A DNA stretch of 64,000 nucleotides from Pyrodictiaceae archaeon (GCA_015521735.1 WANQ01000011.1:1-64000); one strand, 5' to 3'. Shown: positions 26,801 to 36,666, numbered from the stretch's first letter. Made by a program: numbers and translations. The notes: generated from the sequence alone by a model not told the origin.

Positions 26801-28768
26801 CTACCACCATGACATTACTACTGGTTTCAGGTAGAGGAGTGATAGGATGGTTATTACTAGAATGAACAATGGCTTCACGGTATCACGTATCGTAAGCGAC
26901 TTTGTCTTAGCTAGTAGAATTGCCAGCACAGTTGTTGACAATATAATCGACGTGTTTAGCTGATTCTCATCAATACCTGGTCCTGTAGCAAAGCCTAGCG
27001 GTGTGGCAAGCGACGAGAACTTTGATAGAATAGCTACTATGATCCACGGAAATATTGTGAGAACTATTGGACTAATGAAGGCTAAGATCTCATACCTTAA
27101 GAGCATCTTAGAACTCCTCCTCTTAGCCTCAAGTACTGTCTCCGCGAAGTAGAGGATCTTCTGTAGCGTCTCAGGCGTTGTTGCGCCAAGCCGTTTAGCA
27201 ACATCTATTAGCCCGAAGACGTACCCCGATATACTGCTCTTGAACCTTGGCAGGCTACTTGTCCTTAGATACAATGTTATTTTATCTCTAAAAACCGCAA
27301 TATCCTTGGATTCCTCAAGGGCCTTATCGATGGGGTAACCTGTTCTGATATACTCTAGTATTCTTCTAAGAAGATACGGTAGTCGATGCTCTTCTTCCCA
27401 AGCCTCATACAATTGTATCCTAACTGTGAAGCCGTAGCAGGCTAGGAATGCTGCTATAACAAGGCCTAGCTTAACCCACGTATCCATGTTAAAGATGTAT
27501 GATGCAGCTAAGGCTACAGTGGCGGCGATTAAGCCTATCTTCACGGCCTTAGAGTCATCCACGTACAATGCATACTTGGGCGTTAGTGCTGAGACTATTA
27601 AGAGCGCCAAGGCCCCGAGGATCAATACCATGTAGTTGTATATGGCGAAGAATCCTTGACCGCCTAGGAGACTCGACGAAAGTATTAGTATCGGTCCCAA
27701 GACGAAGACTATGAATAATGTCTCGGCTATACCACCAGCTTCACCCGCATACGTAATCCAGTCATAGGATAATCTATTCAGGTATTCTCTTGCCTTATCC
27801 GATACATATGCCTGTAGGTCACCACCGCTTAGCGCTACATCCACGTAGCCGTTGATGTAGTCGCCGAACTCATTGTGGTGTTGCTTTGCTAGTTTTCTTA
27901 GAGCAGTAAACGGGTCTAGGCCGTAGAGACTACGTAGACGCTTATATACTAGAACCTCTTTTACAGGTGCTAACCCCTCCTCGAATACGTGAACCATATT
28001 ACAGCCAGCCATATGGAATAATTCTACGGTATAGGCGAAGAACGGTAACTGTTTAACAGCAGACTCGTACCTAGTCTTCTTCCTAAGGTAAAGATAGAGT
28101 ATTGGGAGAACAGGTAATATGAGGATTATGAGGCCCGGCAAACCTGTTAATGCAACTAGAGTTATCGTCAATGGTATAGATAGTATAGCGAGCGAGACTA
28201 CAAGGCAACCGAGATAGATTGATGGTAATATAACGCCTGACTCCTCGATTAACCCCTTAAACTTGGAGCTAATCTTCACCGAATACTCCATTAACCTAGA
28301 GTGAAGCCTGGGTAGCCATATATACCATGGTGTTTTAATCTTCTTTGCTACCTCTAGTTTAACATAGCTTTTCTTGAAGAACGCCATATACGTGAAGATT
28401 AGTCCTTGAACCATTAACACTATTGCTGGTATAACGTGGTGAGCTACGAGTAATATGAGCGTGGAAGCATGCGATACAATTGCGACTACTAGTGCTCCTA
28501 AATTATGAACTCTTAATACTCCAAGTCTTATAGGTGCATACTTATAGTATCCAACAAGTCTAATAGCATAATGAGCTAATCTGGGGGCAACAAAATACGT
28601 TAAAGCAAATACCATTAAGGCTAATGGAATACTTGCGAGAGAGTATAAGATTTTCTCATTAATATTCAGGTCACTTACATATGTATTATATAGTATTATC
28701 CCGGCCATAACCAAAGTAAAAATCATAGCTATGAACTCTAATACGTATCTCCTCATAATAGTACCCAT
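26801..28768 (-). CDS. TadC/GspF-like pilus assembly membrane protein
   Basis: A 655-aa polytopic protein with two T2SSF-type halves (cytosolic helical bundles about 225-325 and 470-570) and clusters of membrane helices at 10-50, 80-130, 180-220, 330-440 and 580-650. Archaeal ArlJ/PilC/TadC proteins of this form are the membrane platform for the secretion ATPase. Its partner TadA-like ATPase is just upstream (29103-30635), separated only by a small membrane gene on the opposite strand. Confidence 0.8.
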   Translation of the reverse strand: MGTIMRRYVLEFIAMIFTLVMAGIILYNTYVSDLNINEKILYSLASIPLALMVFALTYFVAPRLAHYAIRLVGYYKYAPIRLGVLRVHNLGALVVAIVSHASTLILLVAHHVIPAIVLMVQGLIFTYMAFFKKSYVKLEVAKKIKTPWYIWLPRLHSRLMEYSVKISSKFKGLIEESGVILPSIYLGCLVVSLAILSIPLTITLVALTGLPGLIILILPVLPILYLYLRKKTRYESAVKQLPFFAYTVELFHMAGCNMVHVFEEGLAPVKEVLVYKRLRSLYGLDPFTALRKLAKQHHNEFGDYINGYVDVALSGGDLQAYVSDKAREYLNRLSYDWITYAGEAGGIAETLFIVFVLGPILILSSSLLGGQGFFAIYNYMVLILGALALLIVSALTPKYALYVDDSKAVKIGLIAATVALAASYIFNMDTWVKLGLVIAAFLACYGFTVRIQLYEAWEEEHRLPYLLRRILEYIRTGYPIDKALEESKDIAVFRDKITLYLRTSSLPRFKSSISGYVFGLIDVAKRLGATTPETLQKILYFAETVLEAKRRSSKMLLRYEILAFISPIVLTIFPWIIVAILSKFSSLATPLGFATGPGIDENQLNTSIILSTTVLAILLAKTKSLTIRDTVKPLFILVITILSLLYLKPVVMSWW

Positions 28769-28861
28769 AAATTACGAGTACTAGGGAGAAGTGGAGAAAG
28801 AAGACTATGGAGAAAGACTTATTAGCTTTGAAATAGAAAATTGCATACTTGGAGAAAGAAA

Positions 28862-29119
28862 ATGGCAGTGACCGAGCTAATAGTTGATGACGTATGGACA
28901 GGTATATTGGTCTTCACAGTACTATTCATTATAGGTATCATATTCTGGTGCTTCCAATATGTTTTCACGGTAATGGAACAAGCGGGTATCGATACTACAT
29001 GGTCTCGTAAAATGCTGGATAACCTATATGGATTGACGGTGCTCGCGATAACACTGTTAACGTCCATTCCCACAACATTGATAGCCATAGTGATAGCTAT
29101 AATTAAAGAGCTGTCTTAG
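28862..29119 (+). CDS. Small two-helix membrane protein (85 aa)
   Basis: ATG at 28862 has a GGAG ribosome binding site 8-11 nt upstream, so I prefer it over TTG 28841. Two hydrophobic segments (about 15-38 and 60-82) flank a polar loop. It lies on the opposite strand between the TadC- and TadA-like genes and overlaps the end of the latter by 17 bp. Topology resembles small conjugative pilins or accessory subunits; no family is recognised. Confidence 0.55.
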   Translation: MAVTELIVDDVWTGILVFTVLFIIGIIFWCFQYVFTVMEQAGIDTTWSRKMLDNLYGLTVLAITLLTSIPTTLIAIVIAIIKELS

Positions 29120-30635
29120 AAATGTGGAACTCCCTTTGCAAATCCTCAAGTGTAGTTCTTTGCTGCATTACCAGGCGCTCTATTATCTTAGCTCTCTCTT
29201 TCAGTTCTTGGAGAATCTCTTCTTCGCTCCAGCCTAGCTGTTCTGCTACCTGTTTTAATCGCTTAGTTAGTCTTGGCTCATCGGGTTTAAATGAGTCTTC
29301 CTTTCTATCCCACTTGAAGACTTCTGTATGTCTTATCCTGCCTGAAGCATCCATGTATACTTCATAGATACTTGTAATTCTCCTCCTCCATCCATTGTTT
29401 AGTTTAACCCTCTTTATCAGCACCACACATGATAGTAGTGCTAGGAGCTCTCTGTCTATTCCAAGTATCTTTAACCTGTTAAAGAACTCATCGAATGAAC
29501 CAGCATGGAATGTAAGTAAGCTACCTGAACCCACTGCTGCAGCCTGGAAAGCATAGAGTATCTCTCTTCCACGAGCCTCGGCTATGACGAAGTATTCTCC
29601 GCGATCTCTAAGGCCTACTCTTAGTAGATCCTCTATGTCTATCCTTGTTCTTTCAGCAATAGTACTCAGTAGGAGTGGCTCACGGGTCACGTAGGGTTGC
29701 CATCCAGGGTGATATAGGTTTAGTTCAGGTGTTTCCTCGATGGTTACAATCTTTGAGTCGTAGGGAACTAATTGTAGCAGAGCCTGCATTAATGTTGTTT
29801 TACCTGCTGCTTGTGGTCCAACTATTGTTATGAATTGTTGATTCTCAACCATTAACCATAGATAAGCCGCCATTAGGGGTGAAAGAGTACCCCAGGACAC
29901 AAGGTCGAGAATTGTAGGTGGCCTAGGGAATTTCCTTATAGTGAATCCTGAACCCCTACGAGAGACCTCGAATCCTAGTGTAGCCTTAACTCTATGGCCC
30001 TCAGGTAAGGTGAACTCTCTTAGCGGAAACGCTGGTGAAATACTGGTACCACTTCTTTGTGCTAAGAGTATAACATAGTTTCTTAGCTCGGTTTCGGTTT
30101 CAAACACTATGTTCGTGTCAAGCCATCGGTAATCAGTTACCTCTCTATGAGCTATACGTATTGGCTGGCCTGGACCAGTAACCGAGATCTCTTCAACTAG
30201 GCCGTCACGGATTAATACATCTATTTTACCGTATCCTAGTACATCTCTAACAATGTAGTATTCTAGTACTGCTAAATTCCTCTCAACCCGATCAGTAACA
30301 CCCAGTACTTCACCTGCTTCAAGAAGCAGCATCCTGATATTTTCTTCCCTGAGCTCGCTTACGCGGGGATTCATCAATATGTACTCCTTAAGTGTTTCGA
30401 GAAGCTTCCTGGAATCATCGCTTAGCTGTGGCTCCTCTATATGATAGATTCCTTGATAGCCGTTGTCGATTATGCTTACTATTGCTAAATCTTTGTAGCC
30501 TGTACGGTATTGTTTGACTATTACACTCTGAGCTTGTAGATTTTCCTTGGTGATCGTTGTTTCTTCACCTCTTCTAGAACTCCTAGTTCTTCTAGTTTCG
30601 ATAGTAATCTCGCTGCATGGTATTTCTCTAGGCAT
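29103..30635 (-). CDS. TadA/VirB11-like secretion ATPase
   Basis: A 510-aa type II/IV secretion ATPase. An N-terminal domain (about 55-150) is followed by Walker A GPQAAGKT (273-280), the Asp box TIEETPEL near 302, Walker B-like region VIAEARGREILYAFQAA near 355 and the His box LTFHAG near 378. It should form a hexamer that drives pilus assembly with the TadC-like protein. The start codon used lies inside the upstream winged-helix gene (114-nt overlap); no later in-frame start precedes the conserved N-terminal domain. Confidence 0.88.
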   Translation of the reverse strand: MPREIPCSEITIETRRTRSSRRGEETTITKENLQAQSVIVKQYRTGYKDLAIVSIIDNGYQGIYHIEEPQLSDDSRKLLETLKEYILMNPRVSELREENIRMLLLEAGEVLGVTDRVERNLAVLEYYIVRDVLGYGKIDVLIRDGLVEEISVTGPGQPIRIAHREVTDYRWLDTNIVFETETELRNYVILLAQRSGTSISPAFPLREFTLPEGHRVKATLGFEVSRRGSGFTIRKFPRPPTILDLVSWGTLSPLMAAYLWLMVENQQFITIVGPQAAGKTTLMQALLQLVPYDSKIVTIEETPELNLYHPGWQPYVTREPLLLSTIAERTRIDIEDLLRVGLRDRGEYFVIAEARGREILYAFQAAAVGSGSLLTFHAGSFDEFFNRLKILGIDRELLALLSCVVLIKRVKLNNGWRRRITSIYEVYMDASGRIRHTEVFKWDRKEDSFKPDEPRLTKRLKQVAEQLGWSEEEILQELKERAKIIERLVMQQRTTLEDLQREFHISKTAL

Positions 30636-30742
30636 GTGACTTTCATCATGTCCTCTACGTCGATCTCCCTTTTGTTGAGGGAGCGTAGCCTCGAAACAAG
30701 GTCTTCTACAACAAAGCTTGCAACCATCTTAACGGTTCTCAT
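30521..30742 (-). CDS. Small winged-helix protein (73 aa)
   Basis: Helix-turn-helix spacing (DVEDMMKVTCLEKYHAARLLSKLEELGVLEEVKK) indicates a winged helix. Its last 114 nt are shared with the 5' part of the TadA-like gene in another frame, an unusually long overlap. It may regulate the pilus operon or, less likely, mark a frameshift joining it to the ATPase. Confidence 0.55.
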   Translation of the reverse strand: MRTVKMVASFVVEDLVSRLRSLNKREIDVEDMMKVTCLEKYHAARLLSKLEELGVLEEVKKQRSPRKIYKLRV

Positions 30743-30756
30743 ACTATCGCCAGTAC

Positions 30757-31491
30757 CTAGCCTATACTGGGAGAAGCAATGATTTCAACGGGAACCATTG
30801 TATTAGCTAACTCTCTTGGTAATGTCAAATGTATTCTCTTGCAACGGGGCTCGAGGTCTACTACTAGTACATCTCTATCAATCCATACAAAGATCCTCTG
30901 TATCCTTGGATCAGCTACGTAGACGTCTACTCCAGCTGATCCACCACGCCTGAAGACCTTTAGCCTACGCTGTTCCAAGACGTTGTAACCTTTAAGGATC
31001 ATTCTATAGGATTCATTGGTGAAGCCTATTTCGTTTAGGAGTATGCGTAGTGCTCTATAGAAACTCGGACGGCTGGAATAGGTCCAGAACAAGGTGGCTC
31101 TAGGATACTGTCTACATATGCCTCTAGCAGTGCATAGGGCTTGAGCGTAGAACACTGTAGCTGCCGCGAGTGCTAGTGGATCATAGCCTCTACCACTTAT
31201 TTGGGTGAGATAGCCATAGTTTTTTGCAACCCTTAATGCAATGTCCGCTACAACAGGGTTCCAGCCAAAATCATAGAGTACGGATTGTACTCTCGAGACA
31301 TAGAGTTCTTCTAGCCTCTCGTTGTAGTAGAGCATGTAGCCACGTTTACTTCTAGAATGAAGCTTTTCTAAGACAACGTAGCTTCTCCTGTCTAGCTCGT
31401 AGCCTAGGTTAACTAATTCATCGTTTCTAAGCGTATGGGTAGAGTACACGTAGCGCCCGATTTGTGTGAAACCATAGGTGTAAGACATCAT
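30757..31491 (-). CDS. TFIIB cyclin-fold-like protein (244 aa)
   Basis: Residues 75-185 look like cyclin repeats of TFB: VADIALRVAKNYG, then YDPLALAAATVFYAQAL, then a second helical repeat. It lacks the N-terminal zinc ribbon. TFB is the archaeal general transcription factor, so this could be an element-specific initiation factor or a competitor. It is in the pilus operon, next to the winged-helix protein. The call is based on helix pattern only. Confidence 0.4.
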   Translation of the reverse strand: MMSYTYGFTQIGRYVYSTHTLRNDELVNLGYELDRRSYVVLEKLHSRSKRGYMLYYNERLEELYVSRVQSVLYDFGWNPVVADIALRVAKNYGYLTQISGRGYDPLALAAATVFYAQALCTARGICRQYPRATLFWTYSSRPSFYRALRILLNEIGFTNESYRMILKGYNVLEQRRLKVFRRGGSAGVDVYVADPRIQRIFVWIDRDVLVVDLEPRCKRIHLTLPRELANTMVPVEIIASPSIG

Positions 31492-31573
31492 TGCTAAACC
31501 GTTATGTCTAAGAGGATAATACGCTTATATTGTATCCTATGGAAACATTCTAACCAGTTAATGATGGAGCTAA

Positions 31574-33193
31574 CTAGTTTTGTGAGACGACTACGTCTAT
31601 TATCCTGCTTCCTCCAGTCCAGCGACTGTAGACGTATGCGTGTGTCCATCCAATAGCCTTGTACTCTGAAATATTGATTAAGCCACTAATAACATTAGCG
31701 TTTGATGAAGGCACTAAGACTATGAAAGGTGCTGAGGAAGCATTCTCTATGGTTATGTTTACGGAGTTAACTATTGCTGTAAGCGTGTAAGTTGACATAG
31801 CCGTGATGTTGAAGATGTACCCGGCAATACTAACCCTAGTAGTAAACCTGAATGTTGAGAGTGTCGGTGTCACTTCACTTGTAGTATTGAGTAGTTCTAT
31901 GCCGTTGGCATATACTCTAAGCGTTATGTATGCTCCTCTTGCAGGGCCTATCCATGGTGTGACATTGTATTCTATCCTAAGCATAATAGTTGAGGTGGGA
32001 GGAGCTGTGTAAGCGTATTTAACAGGATATGTGCTTGCATTTACTACTATCTTACTATCGAGTACTATTACGGGTTTTGGTGCTGTGAAGACGTATCTTC
32101 CTAGAATAAATACATTATTGGAAGACCAGTTCACCCAGCTAAATGTTATCGAACTACAGTTCACCTTGTAGTAGGATATTGTTTCCTCAGTATAGGGGTA
32201 AGGGTCTAGTACTGGTAACTTGGTGAAGTTAGTACATGATAGAGTGTTGAGTTTTGTAGTTGCAGGTGTAGTAGCGTCAATGATGTCCTGGGGTCTTATA
32301 GTATTGTTTGAGAAGAATGTTGTGGAGGGCAGGTAGACCTCTATGTACGTCCAGTTAGGCCATAGAGGCCTCTTCAGCACTGTTACGTTAAATAATATGT
32401 AGGGATAGCTTGTAAGCACACTTATGTTGGTGTATACTCCTGCTCGTACACTATATGAGCCTAGGGCTGTACAGCTTGTAGTATTGCATGCGTAGACGTT
32501 GAATACAACATCCTCTAAGCTATATACCCTGAATAACACGTGGCCTGCACTTAACACTACGTGATCATATATAGTAGAGCTACGGGTCCATGACACGTTG
32601 CCGACTATTCTCCACGTCCTCCAACCTATACTTGTTTCAGTAAAGTTAACTGTAGCTAGCAGGTAGAGACTAGTGCTATTGGAATAGCCTGATAAGTAGC
32701 CTGCATGAGCTACTAGTTCAGCTACATTCACTGCATATACTCTAGTCCACTGACTATCGTTGTAGGGTACAAGGGGTTTAAAGGAGTAGAACCAGCCAGG
32801 CCATACCACTAGATACCTACCACCAGTAGCATTAGTGCTGAGATGCGGAGCAGGTTTAAGTAGCCTAACAGCTCCGTTAGCAGCTACACCATAAACTACT
32901 CCACTTAACTCTGGAAACGGCTTATTCAATTCAATGCCTAGGTCACCAGCTAGGTACACCTCTATGTTTCCCGAGGAGTCTTTTACAACAATGTATTCAG
33001 GCCTAGTATTGCCTACAAGGTATCCTGAACCATTAATGTATATAGACACCCCAGCCTGCTCACTCAGCAACTCCAAGACCCTTATAGTCTTCACACTAGT
33101 GGAGGATAACAGGTAAGCAGTAGAGAGCAATAAGATAACTATGAGTGATACACCTAGGGCAACTGCTACTACATTAGCCTGTGCTTTACGCAT
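31574..33193 (-). CDS. Large pilin-like surface protein (539 aa)
   Basis: ATG at 33193 is preceded closely by GGTGGGGG, so I prefer it to the longer frame. The N-terminus (MRKAQANVVAVALGVSLIVI) is a class III pilin-like signal with a hydrophobic helix that would stay as the assembly domain; the rest is a long beta-rich domain with more than twenty N-x-S/T sequons. It could be a tip adhesin or minor pilin of the Tad-like pilus. Confidence 0.6.
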   Translation of the reverse strand: MRKAQANVVAVALGVSLIVILLLSTAYLLSSTSVKTIRVLELLSEQAGVSIYINGSGYLVGNTRPEYIVVKDSSGNIEVYLAGDLGIELNKPFPELSGVVYGVAANGAVRLLKPAPHLSTNATGGRYLVVWPGWFYSFKPLVPYNDSQWTRVYAVNVAELVAHAGYLSGYSNSTSLYLLATVNFTETSIGWRTWRIVGNVSWTRSSTIYDHVVLSAGHVLFRVYSLEDVVFNVYACNTTSCTALGSYSVRAGVYTNISVLTSYPYILFNVTVLKRPLWPNWTYIEVYLPSTTFFSNNTIRPQDIIDATTPATTKLNTLSCTNFTKLPVLDPYPYTEETISYYKVNCSSITFSWVNWSSNNVFILGRYVFTAPKPVIVLDSKIVVNASTYPVKYAYTAPPTSTIMLRIEYNVTPWIGPARGAYITLRVYANGIELLNTTSEVTPTLSTFRFTTRVSIAGYIFNITAMSTYTLTAIVNSVNITIENASSAPFIVLVPSSNANVISGLINISEYKAIGWTHAYVYSRWTGGSRIIDVVVSQN

Positions 33194-33313
33194 TCCCCCA
33201 CCTATTAACGAGGAAAACACGGGAGAAAGCAATCAAACAATAGAATATCTATATCTGCATTCTTGATCCGTATAGTGGTCTAAGGAGACATTATAGTGTT
33301 AAATTTATTTCTC

Positions 33314-34237
33314 TTACTTGGATACTAATTCTATTAGTTGCTTTAATTCGGGACAATATTGTATAAGTATCTCTGTTACACGGTAAGTGAACATACAACT
33401 GTATGCTATTACCGCTAATACTTCAAATACTGCCAGCTGATACCTCTTGTATTCTTCAAATATTTGTTTTATTTGTTTTAAAAACTGGCTAACCTTGTAT
33501 GGTTTTAGCTTTAGTTCTTGTGAGTTTGGTTCCATAGTTATATCTCCGTGTGCGTATCTTGACCTGAGAGAATAGACGCATCCACATTCACTCTTAAGCA
33601 ACCTACCTACTTCATCCTTATCCATGTCATGTTTCTCAAGTAGCTCTTTAACCATCCTTACAAAACTTTTCTCTTGTACGAATCCTAGGGATCTAAGGTT
33701 GTGGAGAAATCTCTCCATAGCTCCTACAACGCGTATTATAGCATGTTCGTGGTTCTCGTGGAGGTACATGTCTATGCTATCTTGTATCCCTAGTACCATC
33801 TCTCGAAGATGTTGCACCATAGTATTGCATTTATGATCAACACACTTGATGTTATTTAATCTCTTGGCCGTTTTGGCTGTATATGATCGATACGGTTTTA
33901 TTGTAATAAACAATACTATGTATCTAGATACGATCATTACGATAAGTAGCTCAGCAGCTGCCACCCCTAGAATGACAATATCCTTATATGCAGTGAGGTC
34001 AACTATGTATCCTAATGTCAAGAGAAGTACAACTATTCCAAAACCAAGGGCTAAGCAAATATTTGCATACCGTAGAATTCGTTTTGTAGTAGGGTCACTT
34101 GCGTATGTTATAATCATTCCTATAAGCATGGCACCCATAGCTAAATAGATATGACTAGCCCCAATACCTTCTGCTATACCACTTAGGACGCTAATGCTTA
34201 GAAAAGCTAATAGAAAGGCTACCTCCATGCTCTTCAT
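33314..34237 (-). CDS. Membrane protein with C-terminal HEPN-like domain
   Basis: A 307-aa protein. Four membrane helices occupy 5-115; the cytosolic C-terminal part is helical and has R-x4-H at 225-230 (RSRYAHGD), the HEPN signature, after the helix AMERFLHNLRSLGF (about 173-186). A final hydrophobic stretch at 270-290 may be a fifth helix. With the HEPN-like protein at 4678-5412 it could be an RNase-type effector, here tethered to the membrane. The assignment is from motif only. Confidence 0.5.
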   Translation of the reverse strand: MKSMEVAFLLAFLSISVLSGIAEGIGASHIYLAMGAMLIGMIITYASDPTTKRILRYANICLALGFGIVVLLLTLGYIVDLTAYKDIVILGVAAAELLIVMIVSRYIVLFITIKPYRSYTAKTAKRLNNIKCVDHKCNTMVQHLREMVLGIQDSIDMYLHENHEHAIIRVVGAMERFLHNLRSLGFVQEKSFVRMVKELLEKHDMDKDEVGRLLKSECGCVYSLRSRYAHGDITMEPNSQELKLKPYKVSQFLKQIKQIFEEYKRYQLAVFEVLAVIAYSCMFTYRVTEILIQYCPELKQLIELVSK

Positions 34238-34345
34238 TACAGTACGCCATATACTTAAATGGTTAAACTACTCTAAATATACCATGGCTAACATATTATT
34301 ATCAATTCTTAAAAACAATAGCTGTTAATGGCTAAATTAATTCAC

Positions 34346-34741
34346 TTAACTACATGTATGACTCCATACTCCTTTGCTTGTCACTAATGTAGTAGATGTA
34401 GAAGAGGTCAGGGTTAGAGAGACCTTAATTAAGGCTAGCCTTCTTGGCGGGATACTCGTTGATGGAGACCATGACTTGGAGGTAGGATCGTATACTAGTA
34501 ACGTGAATGATGCTTGCGTATTGTTCACGTAGACTTCTTTGACCTCTATGTCTTCGAACCCATAGTTGTATACCAATATGCTGGAGGAGTTACAGGTAAC
34601 GTAGCTTAATGTTACTATGTTGCTTTTCGTTAAGGCCTGGTTTAACGCTTGTTGTTGCAGTATTATGCTGAGTGTTATGGATCCGATGACGCTAACAGTT
34701 AGTGTTATGAGTAGTATCTCGCTTATAATCCTGCTAACCAT
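34346..34741 (-). CDS. Type IV pilin-like protein (131 aa)
   Basis: Hydrophobic N-terminal helix (ISEILLITLTVSVIGSITLS) starting at residue 5, followed by a beta-rich, Ser/Thr-rich domain with two Cys. The form is like the other pilin at 25581-25982. Its start overlaps the end of the TFIIB-like gene by 8 bp, so the two are coupled. Confidence 0.65.
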   Translation of the reverse strand: MVSRIISEILLITLTVSVIGSITLSIILQQQALNQALTKSNIVTLSYVTCNSSSILVYNYGFEDIEVKEVYVNNTQASFTLLVYDPTSKSWSPSTSIPPRRLALIKVSLTLTSSTSTTLVTSKGVWSHTCS

Positions 34742-35435
34742 TGCTTAACACCTTCCTAATCTTGCTAAGAGCATACTCTATTCTCGGTGCAATTTCCTTT
34801 ACCCGTTTCTCTCCAGTTAACACGTATATTATTGCTGCAGCCAATACGTTAGCCTTATGCTCTTTTACAACATGCTCTGGAAGTTTATGTAGGAGCTCAA
34901 GGGCTTTAGGCACTAGATCACGTCTATTAAGCCTGTTAAGAACCCAGATTACAGACTTCTCCACCCAGTCACGTTTACGCCTTATTCCAAAGTATCTTCT
35001 TAGTATTGCTGAGTACTTGTAGATAGATTTCCCAGCCAGCATCTTCAACTTCCTAAGCATGTATTGAGGTACGTATCCTTGCTTTAAGAGCAATGCAATG
35101 TAAATGGATGCAGCTGCAAGAACTCGTGGATCAAGTTTAACGTGCTTCCCCCTTAACACGTCATATGCCGTGCTTGCAACTTTTACGGCTTCCCCAACCA
35201 CATCGAGACCTAACTCTACCTCGTCAGCCATACTGTGAACGTATTTTATGGTCTTTACAAGTGTTTTAGGAGGCTTCCACACCTTGTATAGAAGAACCCT
35301 TGACCTCCCTACATTCCCCACATTAACACTATAGTGTGCACTGTAGTCGTAGATTCTATCCACAACCTCTCCAGTCCTAGAATCTATCACATCCCCAGTA
35401 ACATAATCATAGATATACTCCACACCCACCCCCAA
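34734..35435 (-). CDS. Divergent TFB-like protein lacking zinc ribbon (233 aa)
   Basis: The N-terminus IYDYVTGDVIDSRTGEVVDR mimics the TFB B-ribbon phrase (YD...G...C..CG..) but has no Cys, so no zinc site. Two cyclin-like repeats follow: about 70-150 (VLAAASIYIALLLKQG) and about 160-225 (VLAAAIIYVLTGEKRV). In TFB these bind TBP and the BRE. The loss of the ribbon, which recruits RNA polymerase, suggests a repressor or specialised factor. Coupled to the pilin gene. Confidence 0.5.
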   Translation of the reverse strand: MGVGVEYIYDYVTGDVIDSRTGEVVDRIYDYSAHYSVNVGNVGRSRVLLYKVWKPPKTLVKTIKYVHSMADEVELGLDVVGEAVKVASTAYDVLRGKHVKLDPRVLAAASIYIALLLKQGYVPQYMLRKLKMLAGKSIYKYSAILRRYFGIRRKRDWVEKSVIWVLNRLNRRDLVPKALELLHKLPEHVVKEHKANVLAAAIIYVLTGEKRVKEIAPRIEYALSKIRKVLSNG

Positions 35436-35643
35436 TTATCCTCCCAAACAGGGAGAAAGCAATCAAACAATAGAAAATATGATTCATCGATAGGAACAAA
35501 ATATCAAAGTCTTGGTGGTATCGTCTCATTATCTTGATCAAGGAAGTATATGATAAAGTAAAGAATGGCTCTAGAGACCTTAGTTCTGGAGCGCAAAACA
35601 TATATTCTATACATTGTAACGTTTAGTCAACAGTTAAATTGAG

Positions 35644-36666
35644 GTGGTTAAACGCTTGTCTTTATACCGTATAGTGAATAATCAAAAACTTGTTGAGTTA
35701 CAACTTACAAGCATTTCCGAAGAAAAACTATATCCTTTACTTAAGAATAATCCGAGAGCTCTTCTACCAGGAGAAGATGAACGAATAGTAATCCTAGGCT
35801 ACAAGATTCCCTGTGGCAACCTAGAGATAGATTTACTAGGCATAAATAATAATGGGAACCTAGTCATAGTTGAGGCTAAGGGCTATGGTACACCACGTGA
35901 GGTAGTCGCTCAAATACTAGAGTATGCTTCTTGTGTGGAATCATGGGGTATGAGAGAACTAAAGGACAAATTAGTAAACAAGAAGCAGCTAAGCCCGAAT
36001 GAAGACCTTATATCCTGGATAAGGAAGCAGTTCAAGGAACACTATGGAGAAGAAGTAGAAGTAGATATAAAGGAAGATAACATAAATGTCAATCAACGAC
36101 TAATCCTTTTCCTCCCAAGCAGAGACCCACATATAGAGAGGATGGTAGAGTACTTGAGGAAAAGAGGCTTAGACATATACTACGTGGTCTACAACATCTT
36201 CAGAGAAAAGGAGACACAATACCTAGTATCATATGTTGTCGTTGGAAGCAATATTGAACCTATAAAGAAGCTTCAAGCACAGGGAACAATAAGCATGGAA
36301 GAGTTCATTGAGAAGCTCAAGAAAAAGAAGCTAAACAATATAGCCGAGATAGCAGAACATCTCTACAAACAAGGAAAAGCATACACAAGAAAGCACCTGA
36401 TAATCTCTCTACTTAACGGGGAAGTAAGGATTGAGATAGCTGATCCAGAAACCTATCCACAAGCCTGGATATACATTTATGACGAAAACGTACTAGATAG
36501 GGTAATTAACATCGCCAAACAACTAAATCTACCACTAATAGAAGAAAAAATAAAGCAGTTCAAACCAAGAACAGCACCAATAATACTACAAGGAATAGAA
36601 GGACTACAACACTTAGACAAAACAATAAAGCAACTAGTAAAGATGATAGAGGAACCCGAAAACTAG
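35644..36666 (+). CDS. NucS/DUF91-like PD-(D/E)XK nuclease
   Basis: A 340-aa protein. Residues 25-100 read as NucS/EndoMS-type: ...ALLPGEDERIVILGY, then GNLEIDLLGI (Asp63) and LVIVEAK (Glu77, Lys79), then REVVAQILEYA. NucS enzymes cut mismatched or branched DNA; DUF91 proteins are broader. The C-terminal half (190-340) is unassigned. It is single on the + strand with its own AT-rich promoter. Start GTG 35644. Confidence 0.7.
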   Translation: MVKRLSLYRIVNNQKLVELQLTSISEEKLYPLLKNNPRALLPGEDERIVILGYKIPCGNLEIDLLGINNNGNLVIVEAKGYGTPREVVAQILEYASCVESWGMRELKDKLVNKKQLSPNEDLISWIRKQFKEHYGEEVEVDIKEDNINVNQRLILFLPSRDPHIERMVEYLRKRGLDIYYVVYNIFREKETQYLVSYVVVGSNIEPIKKLQAQGTISMEEFIEKLKKKKLNNIAEIAEHLYKQGKAYTRKHLIISLLNGEVRIEIADPETYPQAWIYIYDENVLDRVINIAKQLNLPLIEEKIKQFKPRTAPIILQGIEGLQHLDKTIKQLVKMIEEPEN

